From Rhodospirillales bacterium (GTDB lineage: Bacteria > Pseudomonadota > Alphaproteobacteria > Rhodospirillales > UBA2165), in the NCBI GenBank assembly GCA_012960465.1, contig DUBF01000123.1, forward strand, positions 1-62,653: 62,653 bases of DNA, written 5' to 3'. A program made the translations under genes and the position numbers. Each line of letters opens with the position of its first letter. Within the stretch, counting starts at the first letter, position 1. Below, one piece after another: positions 17,258 to 27,338 of the stretch. The notes below the pieces were generated by a model. It was not told where the DNA came from and ran no database searches. It was given only the letters and a program-made list of their open reading frames with translations.

Positions 17258-18657
17258 ATTTTGAGTTCGCTCAACTGTGCCAGAAATCCATCAACGTCAT
17301 CAAGACACCGCATATCCAAGATAAAAGCATCATCTTGAATTCGACCAATTACAGGTATTGGCAACGCACGAAATGATTCTGCATATTTCTTTAGTTGGCT
17401 GCCTCGTTTACCTTTTATAGGGCTAATTGAAAGAGCCACACTCGGTAAACGATCCACAGGAAGAGATCCACTTCCTATTTGGCTTAAACACTCGATTTGC
17501 TTTATACCAATCTCATCACCAAGTGCCGCTCTAAGATTTTTCTCAATGAGTTGTGCTATTTTCCTAATTTCATCAGCTGTTCTGGTAAGCAACTTGAGCG
17601 TTGGTATTCGTTCCGCAGCTTTATCTGGATCCTGATAAAGATGGAGCGTTGCTGATAGCGCCGCTATGGTAACTTTATCAAGCCTCATCGCTCGCTTCAT
17701 AGGATTTTTTTTAATTTTGGCAATCAAATCCTTTCGACCAACAATAAGACCCGCCTGCGGCCCTCCTAAAAGCTTATCACCGCTGAACATTACAATGTCT
17801 ACGCCGTTTTTAATTGCATCCTCAACTAATGGTTCATGTGGAAGGCCAAATCTTGTCAGATTGATTAGTGAGCCGCTGCCGAGATCCTCAATCAACGGAA
17901 GATCATGAGAGCGAGCAACTTTCGACATTTCCTTTGTTGACACTTCTTTTGTAAAGCCCTGAACAACATAATTACTTGTATGCACTTTCATCAAGCAACC
18001 TGTCTTGGTCGTAATGGCACTTTCAAAATCACTAAGATGCGTCCGGTTTGTAGTTCCAACTTCTACGAGCTTACAGCCGGCACGCGACATAATATCGGGT
18101 ATTCGAAAAGCTCCGCCAATCTCTATCAATTCACCTCTGGAAACCAGCACCTCTTTACGTTGGCCCAGTGTATTCAAAACCAGTAATACGGCTGCTGCAT
18201 TATTATTGACCACAGTAGCAGCTTCTGCACCTGTTAGTTTACACAGTAAATTATCAATATGATTATCCCGATCACCACGTTTACCATTCTCAATATCGTA
18301 CTCCAAATTGGAAAATCCACTCGCAACTTTAACCATTGCCTCGATTGCCTCGTCCGCCAAAACGGCACGCCCGAGATTAGTATGTAAAACGGTACCGGTG
18401 AGATTATATACAGTGCGCAAGGAGGGTTTTTTTTCTGTTTTTAGAAACTGTATTACTGCAGAAACAATGGCCGGTTCTTCAATAAGTGGTATTATTTTTT
18501 CTTCTAATTCAGGAATTTTAATGCGTATATTATCAATTACGGTTCGAACGGCATCCGTCACCAATGTCCGGCCATATTGTTCGATTAAAACTATCATGCC
18601 ATCCAAACGCAGAATAGCATCTATTGAAGGTACAGATGCATGTAACGATTTTGACAT
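17254..18657 (-). CDS. selA: L-seryl-tRNA(Sec) selenium transferase SelA
   Basis: The 467-residue PLP enzyme converts Ser-tRNA-Sec to Sec-tRNA-Sec using selenophosphate. The PLP-binding lysine is Lys295 in FSGDKLLGGPQAG. Other family motifs are NLTGTVLHTNLGRA (85-98) and LTGAEAATVVNNNAAAVLL (141-159). Length is typical of bacterial SelA. It is the first gene of the selAB operon, and no selD (selenophosphate synthetase) is in the window. Confidence 0.96.
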   Translation of the reverse strand: MSKSLHASVPSIDAILRLDGMIVLIEQYGRTLVTDAVRTVIDNIRIKIPELEEKIIPLIEEPAIVSAVIQFLKTEKKPSLRTVYNLTGTVLHTNLGRAVLADEAIEAMVKVASGFSNLEYDIENGKRGDRDNHIDNLLCKLTGAEAATVVNNNAAAVLLVLNTLGQRKEVLVSRGELIEIGGAFRIPDIMSRAGCKLVEVGTTNRTHLSDFESAITTKTGCLMKVHTSNYVVQGFTKEVSTKEMSKVARSHDLPLIEDLGSGSLINLTRFGLPHEPLVEDAIKNGVDIVMFSGDKLLGGPQAGLIVGRKDLIAKIKKNPMKRAMRLDKVTIAALSATLHLYQDPDKAAERIPTLKLLTRTADEIRKIAQLIEKNLRAALGDEIGIKQIECLSQIGSGSLPVDRLPSVALSISPIKGKRGSQLKKYAESFRALPIPVIGRIQDDAFILDMRCLDDVDGFLAQLSELKI

Positions 18658-18808
18658 AAAAGGTGTCTCAGTGTTGTTGTAATAACATTATAGGCTATGA
18701 CTAGAAGGGGACTGCGTCAAGATACCCCAAAGGAACCAAAGAATACAAACTAGAGAATGTTAAATAATACCGTTTTCAAGGTATTCTCCTACCTTATAAT
18801 TAGCCTGC

Positions 18809-19666
18809 CTAACCTTCTTGTTCAATTTTATTTTCGATTATACCAAGGCCTGTGATTTCAACTGACACTGTATCTCCAGGCTCCATCCATAATGGGGGTT
18901 CACGGCGCGATCCAACCCCACCGGGAGTTCCTGTACTTATAATATCTCCTGGCCGTAAAGTATGTATCGTTGATAAATATTCAATCTGCTTATCAATTTT
19001 ATGATCCATATCAGCTATGCTTGTATACTGAACTTCTTCACCGTTTAGGCGTGTAGTTAATGATTGAGCATAAGGATCACCAAATTCATCTGGTGTCATC
19101 ATCCAAGGACCAAGCGGACCCGTACCTTCAAAATTTTTCCCTGGACAGAATTGAATTGTATGGCGCTGCCAATCTCGGATCGTCGCATCGTTAAAAATCG
19201 CATACCCCGCGATATGCTCATGCGCATCTTCTTTGCTAATATGGCGACCTCCTTTACCAATGATAACCGCTAACTCGCCCTCAAAATCAAGCATATTGGA
19301 GATATTGGGACGAATGATCGGATCATATGGACCAATTAAACCATGATTAGTGCGAATAAAAAACATGGGTTCTTCTTGAGCTCCTCGACCAGTTTCTTCT
19401 TGATGTTCTTTATAGTTAACCCCAACACACCAAATAACCGGTGTATCTGAAATTAGAGGTAAAAGTTGTACATCCTTAATTGATAAATCACCGGATTTTC
19501 CATGCACAAAAGCCTCCACTTTGGCTTGCCATTCATTAACATTCAAAAGACCCATCATCGTCACTGGTAACTCAGGAGTAACCGATGCAAGAGATAGAAA
19601 CTTTTTTTCATCGACCATTACGCCAAGATTATCAATACCATTATGTCTATAAGCTATTACACGCAC
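18809..19666 (-). CDS. Fumarylacetoacetate hydrolase family protein
   Basis: The 285-residue protein has the FAH/MhpD-like C-terminal catalytic domain. Visible motifs are GVNYKEHQEETGR, the metal-binding FEGELAVIIGK, FNDATIRDWQ and the closing ISTGTPGGVG. The family cleaves C-C bonds of diketo acids or hydrates or decarboxylates dienoates in aromatic catabolism; the substrate here is unknown. It is followed on the same strand by a broken DMT transporter and preceded by a 142-bp AT-rich leader after selA. The motifs give good support for the family but not for the reaction. Confidence 0.9.
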   Translation of the reverse strand: MRVIAYRHNGIDNLGVMVDEKKFLSLASVTPELPVTMMGLLNVNEWQAKVEAFVHGKSGDLSIKDVQLLPLISDTPVIWCVGVNYKEHQEETGRGAQEEPMFFIRTNHGLIGPYDPIIRPNISNMLDFEGELAVIIGKGGRHISKEDAHEHIAGYAIFNDATIRDWQRHTIQFCPGKNFEGTGPLGPWMMTPDEFGDPYAQSLTTRLNGEEVQYTSIADMDHKIDKQIEYLSTIHTLRPGDIISTGTPGGVGSRREPPLWMEPGDTVSVEITGLGIIENKIEQEG

Positions 19667-19769
19667 GTTTCGTTCCTCTTAATAATTTTTCTTTGTACGA
19701 TTTATAAAGTAGATCTTTTGCCGAATTTTTTCATAGCGATCAATAATTTAAAATTAACCTCTAATCTTT

Positions 19770-20680
19770 TTAATTTGAAGTAGCTCCGGGCTGCTCTACT
19801 AATGGATCTCTCTTTTTAGCTTCTCCATGGGCAAGATAGCTCACGGCTATGATAATCATCGCGGCCCCAATCCAAACCCACAAACTTGGGATTTCGCCAA
19901 ATAAAATAAATCCAAAAAGTGCCGCCCAAATCAAACGAACAAAATGAAAGGGCTCAACTGCACCCATATCACCTAATTTGTATGCATGTACCATAGATAA
20001 TTGGGAACAAGTTCCACAAATCGAGATTATTAAAATTAATCCAAATTGATATAAATTTGGAGTTACCCAAACTACTGCTGCTGGAATAGAAGATAAAATT
20101 GCCATAGTCAATGTACCATAAATTACAACAGTTGGTGTTTTTCAGTTTTAGATAATACCTTTGAAAGCAACCGGGCAACTGCAGGGAAAAGACGAGTGGC
20201 AAGAACCAAAATAATACCGAATGATATAATCTCGTAGCCTGGACGAATAATAGCCACCACCCCAGCGAAACCAAAAATTAAAGCTGCCCAGCGCTTTAAC
20301 TCAGAAACTTCCTTTAAAAAAATAATTGCCCCTAAAATGGTGAATAATACCGCAGACAGATTAAGTGCCGTTACCTTCGCTAGGGGTACGAGACTAATTG
20401 CCCAAAACCAGGCCATTCCACCTACTGTCATACAGGCACCTCGCAAAATATGTCCCGTAAGGCGATCGGTTCTAAGAGCGGCAAAACCAATATTTATAAA
20501 AATAGGAATAAGTAAAAATAAAGCGATTGATTGTCGCAGAAAAAATATTTCAAAAGGATGGATTCTAAAAGCAATATACTTAATCGCGGCATGCATTCCC
20601 GCGGCACAAACACTAGATACTAGCATTAAAGCTATGCCTTGAATATTACCAGATAAACTCTTAAAGGAGATCAATAGCAA
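19770..20680 (-). pseudogene. EamA/DMT-family transporter with a single frameshift
   Basis: Two adjacent frames encode the two halves of a ten-helix EamA exporter. The first (20680 down to 20123) covers helices 1-6 and the second (about 20138 down to 19770) covers the rest. The break is in a run of five A on the minus strand (plus T5 at 20138-20142). One extra A would give ...SKTEKTPTVVIYGTLTMAIL, a continuous and family-like sequence. Either the gene has lost one base or the base is a sequencing error; everything else looks intact, which means any inactivation is recent. It lies between the FAH-family gene and a ThDP enzyme gene. Confidence 0.85.
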
Positions 20681-20696
20681 TCTAAAACAAGTATCA

Positions 20697-22343
20697 TTAT
20701 TTGCCAGGGAGATTAGCTTTTAGCACGGCCAGCGGCATATACGGCCAAAGAGAATCCATCTCACCTACTGCAACTTCAATGAGTACCGGCCCATCTTCAG
20801 TAAATGCTTTGTCTAAAACACCTTGTAAACCTTGCGGCGTATCCACCCTAAAACCCACCATACCAAAACTCTCTGCAAGCTTCATAAAATCGGGATTAAG
20901 GAGATCACTGCAAATATACCGCTCATTATAACGTTCTTTCTGGTTCCTTTTTACGTTACCAAAAGTATTATCGTTGAATAAAATTGTCACTAACGGAATT
21001 TTATGTAGTACGGCGGTGGCCATTTCTTGGACATTGAACATAAAGCCGCCGTCACCGGTAACAGTAACGACTTTCTTACCTGGATTTGCAACTTGCGCAC
21101 CCAAACCTGTTGGAAATGCATAACCAAGGGTTCCTTGGTACCCAGGCTGAATATTCGTTCTTGGAAAGTAGGTTGGAAAGCCGAACCAGGAGTAAAAACC
21201 CATTTGGGTGACACCAAAACAAATAATTCCATCCTCTGGCAAAACGTTACGAATAGCCTCACCATAACTTGCTTGAGGCTGACCTTGAGAGAATTTCTTA
21301 ACAGCAGCCTCCTTGACTATATTAAATTCATCTTTACGCGATATACGCTTGCCGTTATGTCGACCAATTCTATCATTTATGCCAGCCAGAGATGTTTTAG
21401 CTATTGCCATAATATGTACATCAGCCACCCATGGATCCTTCACTCGGCGTGGATCTGTATCAATACGAATTAATTTTTTGTCTTCGTATCCTTCCCACAT
21501 TAACATTGGCGGATGAAAACGTGTGCCCACAGCCAACACAACGTCAAAATTTTTCCACATCTCCTGGCCGGCAACCTGATTTTGACCAATATAGTGCCGC
21601 TGATCCACAGCACCTTGTCCATTTTGTGACATAATAACTGGCGCCTGAATTTTCTCAGCTAATGCTAATAAACCCTCTTCAGCACCAAATACACCGCCGC
21701 CAGTGCATATTGCTGGATTTTTTGCATTGCCTAAAAGGACCGCTGCCTGTTCCAGCAAAGAGGGATCAGGTTCGACCTCCTGATCTGAAAAATCAGTAAT
21801 GGGGCTAAGAAGCTCAACCTCTTCTTTCTTACTCATGATATCTGGAGACATTTCAAATAAAACAGGCTGGCGGCGACCCGTATTAAGCTGTGCAAAAGCT
21901 TCCCGTATAATATCTGGTGTCGCTGCCGGCGTTTCTGCACGGCCTTGCCATTTTGTGACAGAGGCAACAGCTCCCGGTTGATCATCCAGTTCATGCAACA
22001 TTCCAGTTCCTTTACCAATAGCATTAGACGGTATTTGCCCTGCAATACAAAGAACTGGAGCACTGCATGCATGAGCCGTTGCCAAACCGGCACCAGCATT
22101 CAAGAGACCCGGACCTGGAACAACTAGGTTGGTCCCAACTTTTCCGGTAGATTGTGCATAACCAAATGCCATATAAGCTGTCGCCTGCTCATGACGACAA
22201 TGTATAATATTAAAATCTTTTTGGTAGTCGTAGAGAACGTCAAAAAGATTATCTAACTGAACGCCTGGAACTGTGAATATTGTATCAATTTTATATTGTT
22301 TAAGCGATTCAACGAGCGCCTCAGCCGCTTTCATTTCAGCCAC
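20697..22343 (-). CDS. Thiamine-diphosphate enzyme, acetolactate synthase-like
   Basis: The 548-residue protein has the three-domain ThDP architecture: a PYR domain with catalytic Glu52 in HCRHEQATAYMAFGYA, a central domain, and a PP domain with GDGGFMFNVQEMATA...LFNDNTFGN, the GDG...N ThDP/Mg motif. It resembles the large subunits of acetolactate synthases and related decarboxylases or carboligases. No small regulatory subunit is adjacent and there is no ilv context, so a catabolic role is more likely than valine synthesis (inference). The start is the ATG at 22343 after AGGAGG on the minus strand, a strong SD. Confidence 0.88.
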   Translation of the reverse strand: MAEMKAAEALVESLKQYKIDTIFTVPGVQLDNLFDVLYDYQKDFNIIHCRHEQATAYMAFGYAQSTGKVGTNLVVPGPGLLNAGAGLATAHACSAPVLCIAGQIPSNAIGKGTGMLHELDDQPGAVASVTKWQGRAETPAATPDIIREAFAQLNTGRRQPVLFEMSPDIMSKKEEVELLSPITDFSDQEVEPDPSLLEQAAVLLGNAKNPAICTGGGVFGAEEGLLALAEKIQAPVIMSQNGQGAVDQRHYIGQNQVAGQEMWKNFDVVLAVGTRFHPPMLMWEGYEDKKLIRIDTDPRRVKDPWVADVHIMAIAKTSLAGINDRIGRHNGKRISRKDEFNIVKEAAVKKFSQGQPQASYGEAIRNVLPEDGIICFGVTQMGFYSWFGFPTYFPRTNIQPGYQGTLGYAFPTGLGAQVANPGKKVVTVTGDGGFMFNVQEMATAVLHKIPLVTILFNDNTFGNVKRNQKERYNERYICSDLLNPDFMKLAESFGMVGFRVDTPQGLQGVLDKAFTEDGPVLIEVAVGEMDSLWPYMPLAVLKANLPGK

Positions 22344-22550
22344 ATAATCCTCCTATAAATTTTATAACCAAGTTTATTAATTAACATGTTAATTAAATTG
22401 AAGTTAGTGTCAACCAGTCGAAACTCAATACGCCAAACGATTTATAAAATTTGAAATGCCTTATTTATTCACACGATTAATAGTCTTTTTACCAATATTA
22501 TTCTCATATTAATGGCATGTTCGTAAACCAACATTGCAGTACAAATTCTC

Positions 22551-24041
22551 TCAAAGATTCTTGCGGGCATTTAATAACGCAATGAAGTTTTCTTTGGAAC
22601 CTGAGGTCAAAAACAAGACAGCACAACCAAGGAGTTTATCTTTTTTCTCATTACCAGCCGCAGGGCACTTATCAACTTGTAATTGGCGGCTCTTGATATT
22701 TTTTCTTACTTGGCCTGTTGTCAACAAGGCATTGGGCAAATCAGCCTCGCGTTTGCCTTCAGTCTCTTCCTTTCCTAGCACGACAAGATCTGGATCAATG
22801 CCAGCACCTTGTATTGTCCTTCCCGACGGCAAGTAGTAAAGAGCTGTTGTTAATCGTAGCGCTCCGTCCCAATCGAGTGGGGCAATCGTTTGAACAGAGC
22901 CTTTACCAAATGACCTTAGTCCCATAAGTGTCGCCCGTCGATGATCTTGCAAAGCCCCTGCCACAATCTCGGAAGCAGATGCAGAACCTCGATTAATTAA
23001 GACAACAATTGGTAACCCACCAGTGATATCCCCATTTTCAGCATCGAAGCGACGCATCTCACCTTCGCGATCTCTAACTGACACTATTTTACCTTGACTT
23101 AAAAAAGCATCTGTTATTGCGACAGACTGGTTCAACAGACCACCTGGATTATTACGAAGATCAACGACTAATCCAGCTAAAGTAGGTCCTAATTGCGAGC
23201 GGATATTTCGAACTGCATCTTCAAGAGCATTTAAAGAACGTAAATTAAAGCGCGTAATTCGTACGACACCAATATTACCCTCAATATGCCATTTCACTGG
23301 TATAACTTTGATTATAGCACGCGTAATTGTTACTAAAAAACTTCCTACACCTGATCGACGGATTGTAATACGCACATCGCTCCCGGGTTTGCCACGTAAA
23401 CGCCGAACGGCGCTCCCTAAACTCATCTGTTTGATAGAATTTCCATTAACATGAGTAATCAAATCACCAGATTTTAATCCCGCTTGGTATGCCGGCGTAT
23501 CCACCATCGGTGAAATAATTTCAATAAGACCATCTGTCATCTTAATTTCAATACCCAAACCCCCAAATTCACCACTAGTCGATGCCTGTGAATCTCTAAA
23601 TTCTTGGGGGTTCATATAACCTGAATGAGGGTCAAGCGAACTTAACATTGAGTCGAGTGCCGCCTCAATTACAATTTCTGAAGGTATAGTTCCTGGTCTA
23701 CCCTCTATTGCGTTCAATCCCTTAATAGCAAAATCAATCAATTTTTTATCACTTATTGCATGAACGTACTCAGCTCGAACTCTATGATAAGCATCTGAAA
23801 AATGCCTTAGCTGGGTAGCTCGAGCTGTATCATTAGCAGCCAATTGCCTATAAATTTTCTCAAACCGTTGATAATCCATTGTAGATTGTTGTAGATTACC
23901 AAAAGGTGCGTTTAGACCTCCAACGACCCGCGCCATCGTTGTTCCGCCGGAGCAACCGGTTAAGCTATTTGATAGGGTGAAAAGAAGAAAAACAACAAAT
24001 GACATTGTTGTTAATGTCCTGGGCATCCAGTTTTTATTCAC
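22551..24041 (-). CDS. S41-family carboxy-terminal processing protease, probable lipoprotein
   Basis: The 496-residue protein begins with a signal sequence ending in the lipobox-like LTGC (Cys30), so it is probably a membrane-anchored periplasmic lipoprotein. A PDZ domain is centred on GGLGIEI...AGLKSGDLITHVNG (160-200). The peptidase core has VVDLRNNPGGLL, the catalytic Ser within GSASASE (352-358) and Lys380 in SFGKGSVQ, the Ser-Lys dyad of CtpA/Prc proteases. These process or degrade periplasmic and cell-envelope proteins from their C-termini. It stands alone, with 207 bp and 194 bp of AT-rich DNA on either side. Confidence 0.92.
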   Translation of the reverse strand: MNKNWMPRTLTTMSFVVFLLFTLSNSLTGCSGGTTMARVVGGLNAPFGNLQQSTMDYQRFEKIYRQLAANDTARATQLRHFSDAYHRVRAEYVHAISDKKLIDFAIKGLNAIEGRPGTIPSEIVIEAALDSMLSSLDPHSGYMNPQEFRDSQASTSGEFGGLGIEIKMTDGLIEIISPMVDTPAYQAGLKSGDLITHVNGNSIKQMSLGSAVRRLRGKPGSDVRITIRRSGVGSFLVTITRAIIKVIPVKWHIEGNIGVVRITRFNLRSLNALEDAVRNIRSQLGPTLAGLVVDLRNNPGGLLNQSVAITDAFLSQGKIVSVRDREGEMRRFDAENGDITGGLPIVVLINRGSASASEIVAGALQDHRRATLMGLRSFGKGSVQTIAPLDWDGALRLTTALYYLPSGRTIQGAGIDPDLVVLGKEETEGKREADLPNALLTTGQVRKNIKSRQLQVDKCPAAGNEKKDKLLGCAVLFLTSGSKENFIALLNARKNL

Positions 24042-24235
24042 GTATTTTCTACTTTCTTTTTATAAATTAGAAATTTAGTCAACAGATGTATTCCGAGCAA
24101 CCAATTCTTTTCAAATACAGTTAGGGTCTTTCCACTTCAATTGTGCTACGCAAATTGATTAACCTCTCTTACTTGAAAGAGATTTATTGATAATAAATTA
24201 GCTAAGACACATTTGATTTATTCTTGTATTCGAAT

Positions 24236-25312
24236 TTAATTGCTATGATCTATTAAAGTATGAATAGCACAAAGTAAAAAGGTGAATAAAACAAGAGCTC
24301 CAATTTGATGAAGCGAAGCAACAAAAATTGGCACAACAAACATTAATGTAATTATGCCTAAAACAAACTGAACCAATACCATGATGAGCATGGCATTAAA
24401 AAGTGCGCGTGCAGAATTTGAGATATTCGTTTTTCGAGAAGCCAACCAAACGCCAACAATCAAGAATAAGGATGTTTCAGCCAAAATACGATGATCAAAC
24501 TGCACGGTCGTAATATTTTCAAAAAAATTGCTATACCATGGATTCCTATTCCACAAGCCGTCTGGTACAAATTGGCCGTCCATCAGGGGAAAGGTGTTAT
24601 AAGTCAATCCTGCATCCAATCCGGCAACAAAACCTCCAGATATCATCGTTAAGAATATCCAAAATACTGTAAAAATGCTGGCAATCATAAGTCTTGGTGA
24701 AGTAAGTATCAACACTCCATGCCCGATTTTCACTAACGACATCGCGACCCAAAACATATAACCATATATAGCAATAGCTGCTGAAAGATGCGCGGTTAAA
24801 CGGTACTGACTTACATCTGGATTATCTATTAAACCACTTTTTACCATGTACCATCCAAGCACTCCTTGGAAAGCGCCCATTAAAAAAATTATAATCAGAC
24901 GAAGCATAAGCCTGCGGTTTACCCAACCTTTAACGAGAAAAAAAATAAACGGCAAAAGAAACACGACCCCCATGATCCGGCCCCATAAGCGATGACTATA
25001 TTCGAGCCAAAATATTGATTTAAAACCTTCGATTGTCATACCGTCGTTTAGTTTTTTAAATTCAGGCGATTCTTTATATAGATCAAAAACATACTGCCAC
25101 TCCTGAAGACCTATTGGCGGCAACCAACCCATTACAGGACGCCAATTTACCATTGATAATCCGGAGTGAGTTAATCGAGTTAACCCTCCTAAGATCATCA
25201 TAAAGAAAACCATACCGCACATAACAAAAAGCCATTTAGCAATAACTTTGTCCGTTGCATGATGTTGAGAAATTAGATCTTGATCTGGGAGATTAACGCT
25301 TGCAGTTTTCAT
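24236..25312 (-). CDS. ctaA: Heme A synthase (COX15/CtaA family)
   Basis: The 358-residue membrane protein has about eight hydrophobic helices and the conserved heme-ligand and catalytic histidines in EYSHRLWGR, RLTAHLSAA, QFDHRILAE and SLHQIGAL. It oxidises the C8 methyl of heme O to make heme A for aa3-type cytochrome oxidase. The long, two-repeat type 2 form without extra cysteine pairs is usual in alphaproteobacteria. Its presence indicates aerobic respiration with a heme A oxidase. It is divergent from the carbamoyltransferase gene across 64 bp. Confidence 0.95.
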   Translation of the reverse strand: MKTASVNLPDQDLISQHHATDKVIAKWLFVMCGMVFFMMILGGLTRLTHSGLSMVNWRPVMGWLPPIGLQEWQYVFDLYKESPEFKKLNDGMTIEGFKSIFWLEYSHRLWGRIMGVVFLLPFIFFLVKGWVNRRLMLRLIIIFLMGAFQGVLGWYMVKSGLIDNPDVSQYRLTAHLSAAIAIYGYMFWVAMSLVKIGHGVLILTSPRLMIASIFTVFWIFLTMISGGFVAGLDAGLTYNTFPLMDGQFVPDGLWNRNPWYSNFFENITTVQFDHRILAETSLFLIVGVWLASRKTNISNSARALFNAMLIMVLVQFVLGIITLMFVVPIFVASLHQIGALVLFTFLLCAIHTLIDHSN

Positions 25313-25376
25313 AGTAGTTTTGTCTCATACAAACTTGCCGATGCCAATATACTTAAATAATGTAATATAAAATCAA

Positions 25377-27185
25377 ATGATTGTTTTAGGACTTAAATGC
25401 TTTAGTCATGATACGGGCGCTGCCATACTTTCGGATCACGAGGGCAAATTAAAAGTTGTTGCGATTTCTGAAGCGCGGCTTAACCGGCGGAAACATTCAT
25501 TTGCCTACCCACTAATGTCAATAGCCTATTGCCTTGCCAGTCTGGGTCTAGATAGTTTAGATGACGTAGACTTGATTTGTATAGATCGCCATATGGAAAT
25601 ATGGCCGGATAGAAACTCCCAATTTGGTTACCAAAATGCCCTTAAGCGCTACCAACCACGTTACGACGATAACCATCGATGGAATTACCTCATCGAACAA
25701 AGTATTAAATTTGACCAATCAAAATGCCGTCTGATTAATCATATAGACGCTCATGCCGCAAGCGCGTACTTTGCCTCTCCATTCAATGATGCCGCAGTCC
25801 TTATTGCCGAGGGCGGAACAGGTATTTATCACGGACAAGGTTCCAACCTAAAAATTATCGATAGAATAGGCTATTTAGGCGCGACCCTCCAAAACGGTAA
25901 AAAGCTTGCTGAACGGCGCGACCATTTTGTTAATTCATCTTTCTTTTATGATAAAATATCAGCTCATTTAGGCTATGATATATTTGGCGCAGGTCAAACA
26001 ATGGCTCTCGCTGGCTTTGCTCACCAATTTCCATACGAGCCTCTAATTAACATTGATCCACATCGATACGATGATTTTATAATTAACCACAACAAAACAG
26101 TTTTCAGTATGAAAGATATACCAACCTTTAAAAGTCAACATAGTGAAAAACTAATTTCAAATCCTTGGATCAGCCTCGCTTATCAAGCACAGAAAACTTT
26201 AGAAGACGACATTCTTTATCTTGCCAGGCTAGCACAAAAAAAAACAGGGGCTAAGAAAATTTGCCTCGCTGGTGGCGCTGCACTTAACTGTATTATCAAC
26301 AAAAAACTAATTGAAAGCGGCGTATTTGATGAGATTTTTGTCCAACCAGCAGCCTCGGACGAGGGTATAGCCCTTGGGTGCGCATTGTCTGGATATTATT
26401 CGAATGGAGGATACGTTAGGCACCACATGTCCGATGCTTATTTGGGGCAAAAAAATGAACCAAGGACATTATCAGTAGTGATAGAAAAATGGAAATTAAA
26501 AGCTACTAAAACGTCTACCCAAGAAATCGCGCGTTTATTGGCAGACGGAAAAATTATAGGTCGCGTTGCGGATAGATCAGAGTATGGTCCACGAGCGCTA
26601 GGCAATCGCAGTATTCTTGCAGATCCCAGGCGATCTAACATGAAAGACCGTCTTAACACTAAAATTAAACACCGCGAGAGTTTTCGCCCTTTTGCACCGT
26701 CTTGCCTTGAAGATAAAATACCTGACTACTTTAATTCACCGGCCAAAAGTCCATTCATGGTTATTGCGGGAACCGTAAATGAAAATAGTCGCAATAAAGT
26801 TCCTGCTGTCACTCATACCGATGGTTCCTGTCGAGTTCAGACTGTAAACCGAGAACAAAACAGTGACTACTATGATTTAATCGAGGCCTTTGGGGATATA
26901 ACTGGCTGCCCAGTATTAACCAACACATCTTTTAATGATCGGGCCGAACCAATAGTTGAAACCTATGAAGATGCAGCTAATTGTTTTTTGCGAACAGGCT
27001 TAGACGCACTATACTGCGATGGAATTCTGGTCCAACGCACAGAAAAAACACCAACATTAACATCAGAACAAAATCTTCAAAATACAATTGCTCGCGTTAA
27101 CAGCGAATACACAAACATTATTGATCGATTTTGCAATGTATCAGCTTATGTGAGTTTAGCTAATGAGTTAAACAAAAACGAATAA
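25377..27185 (+). CDS. Carbamoyltransferase, NodU/TobZ family
   Basis: The 602-residue protein has the N-terminal ASKHA-like YrdC-related domain starting LGLKCFSHDTGAAIL, the metal/ATP motif CLAGGAALN, and the C-terminal domain motifs EYGPRALGNRSILADPR and NTSFNDRAEP. The family transfers a carbamoyl group from carbamoyl phosphate, through carbamoyl-adenylate, to a hydroxyl on a sugar or natural product. Near TPR glycosyltransferase genes the acceptor may be a surface glycan or glycosylated protein (inference). The C-terminal ~40 residues beyond the core look unspecific. Confidence 0.92.
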   Translation: MIVLGLKCFSHDTGAAILSDHEGKLKVVAISEARLNRRKHSFAYPLMSIAYCLASLGLDSLDDVDLICIDRHMEIWPDRNSQFGYQNALKRYQPRYDDNHRWNYLIEQSIKFDQSKCRLINHIDAHAASAYFASPFNDAAVLIAEGGTGIYHGQGSNLKIIDRIGYLGATLQNGKKLAERRDHFVNSSFFYDKISAHLGYDIFGAGQTMALAGFAHQFPYEPLINIDPHRYDDFIINHNKTVFSMKDIPTFKSQHSEKLISNPWISLAYQAQKTLEDDILYLARLAQKKTGAKKICLAGGAALNCIINKKLIESGVFDEIFVQPAASDEGIALGCALSGYYSNGGYVRHHMSDAYLGQKNEPRTLSVVIEKWKLKATKTSTQEIARLLADGKIIGRVADRSEYGPRALGNRSILADPRRSNMKDRLNTKIKHRESFRPFAPSCLEDKIPDYFNSPAKSPFMVIAGTVNENSRNKVPAVTHTDGSCRVQTVNREQNSDYYDLIEAFGDITGCPVLTNTSFNDRAEPIVETYEDAANCFLRTGLDALYCDGILVQRTEKTPTLTSEQNLQNTIARVNSEYTNIIDRFCNVSAYVSLANELNKNE

Positions 27186-27338
27186 TACTCTGTCCTAAAC
27201 ATTCTGTATTTATTTTCTAACAGAAAATCTTTCTACTACAACGGATAATGATTCAGTCCCGAGACTAAATTAAATATTTAAATTTTTTATATCACTCCGT
27301 TTTGATCACTAGCCTACGCATTTACATCTAAATCTACA

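Noticed and set aside
20123-20160. The DMT interruption as a selenocysteine (UGA) readthrough
   Set aside because: The first frame ends in TAA, and the downstream half is in a different frame; one missing A explains it.
20697-22343. Naming this gene ilvB/ilvI
   Set aside because: No regulatory subunit or ilv genes adjoin it, and the motifs do not separate synthase from related decarboxylases.
25377-27185. Carbamoyltransferase as part of an antibiotic biosynthesis cluster
   Set aside because: No PKS, NRPS, aminoglycoside or other biosynthetic genes are nearby.
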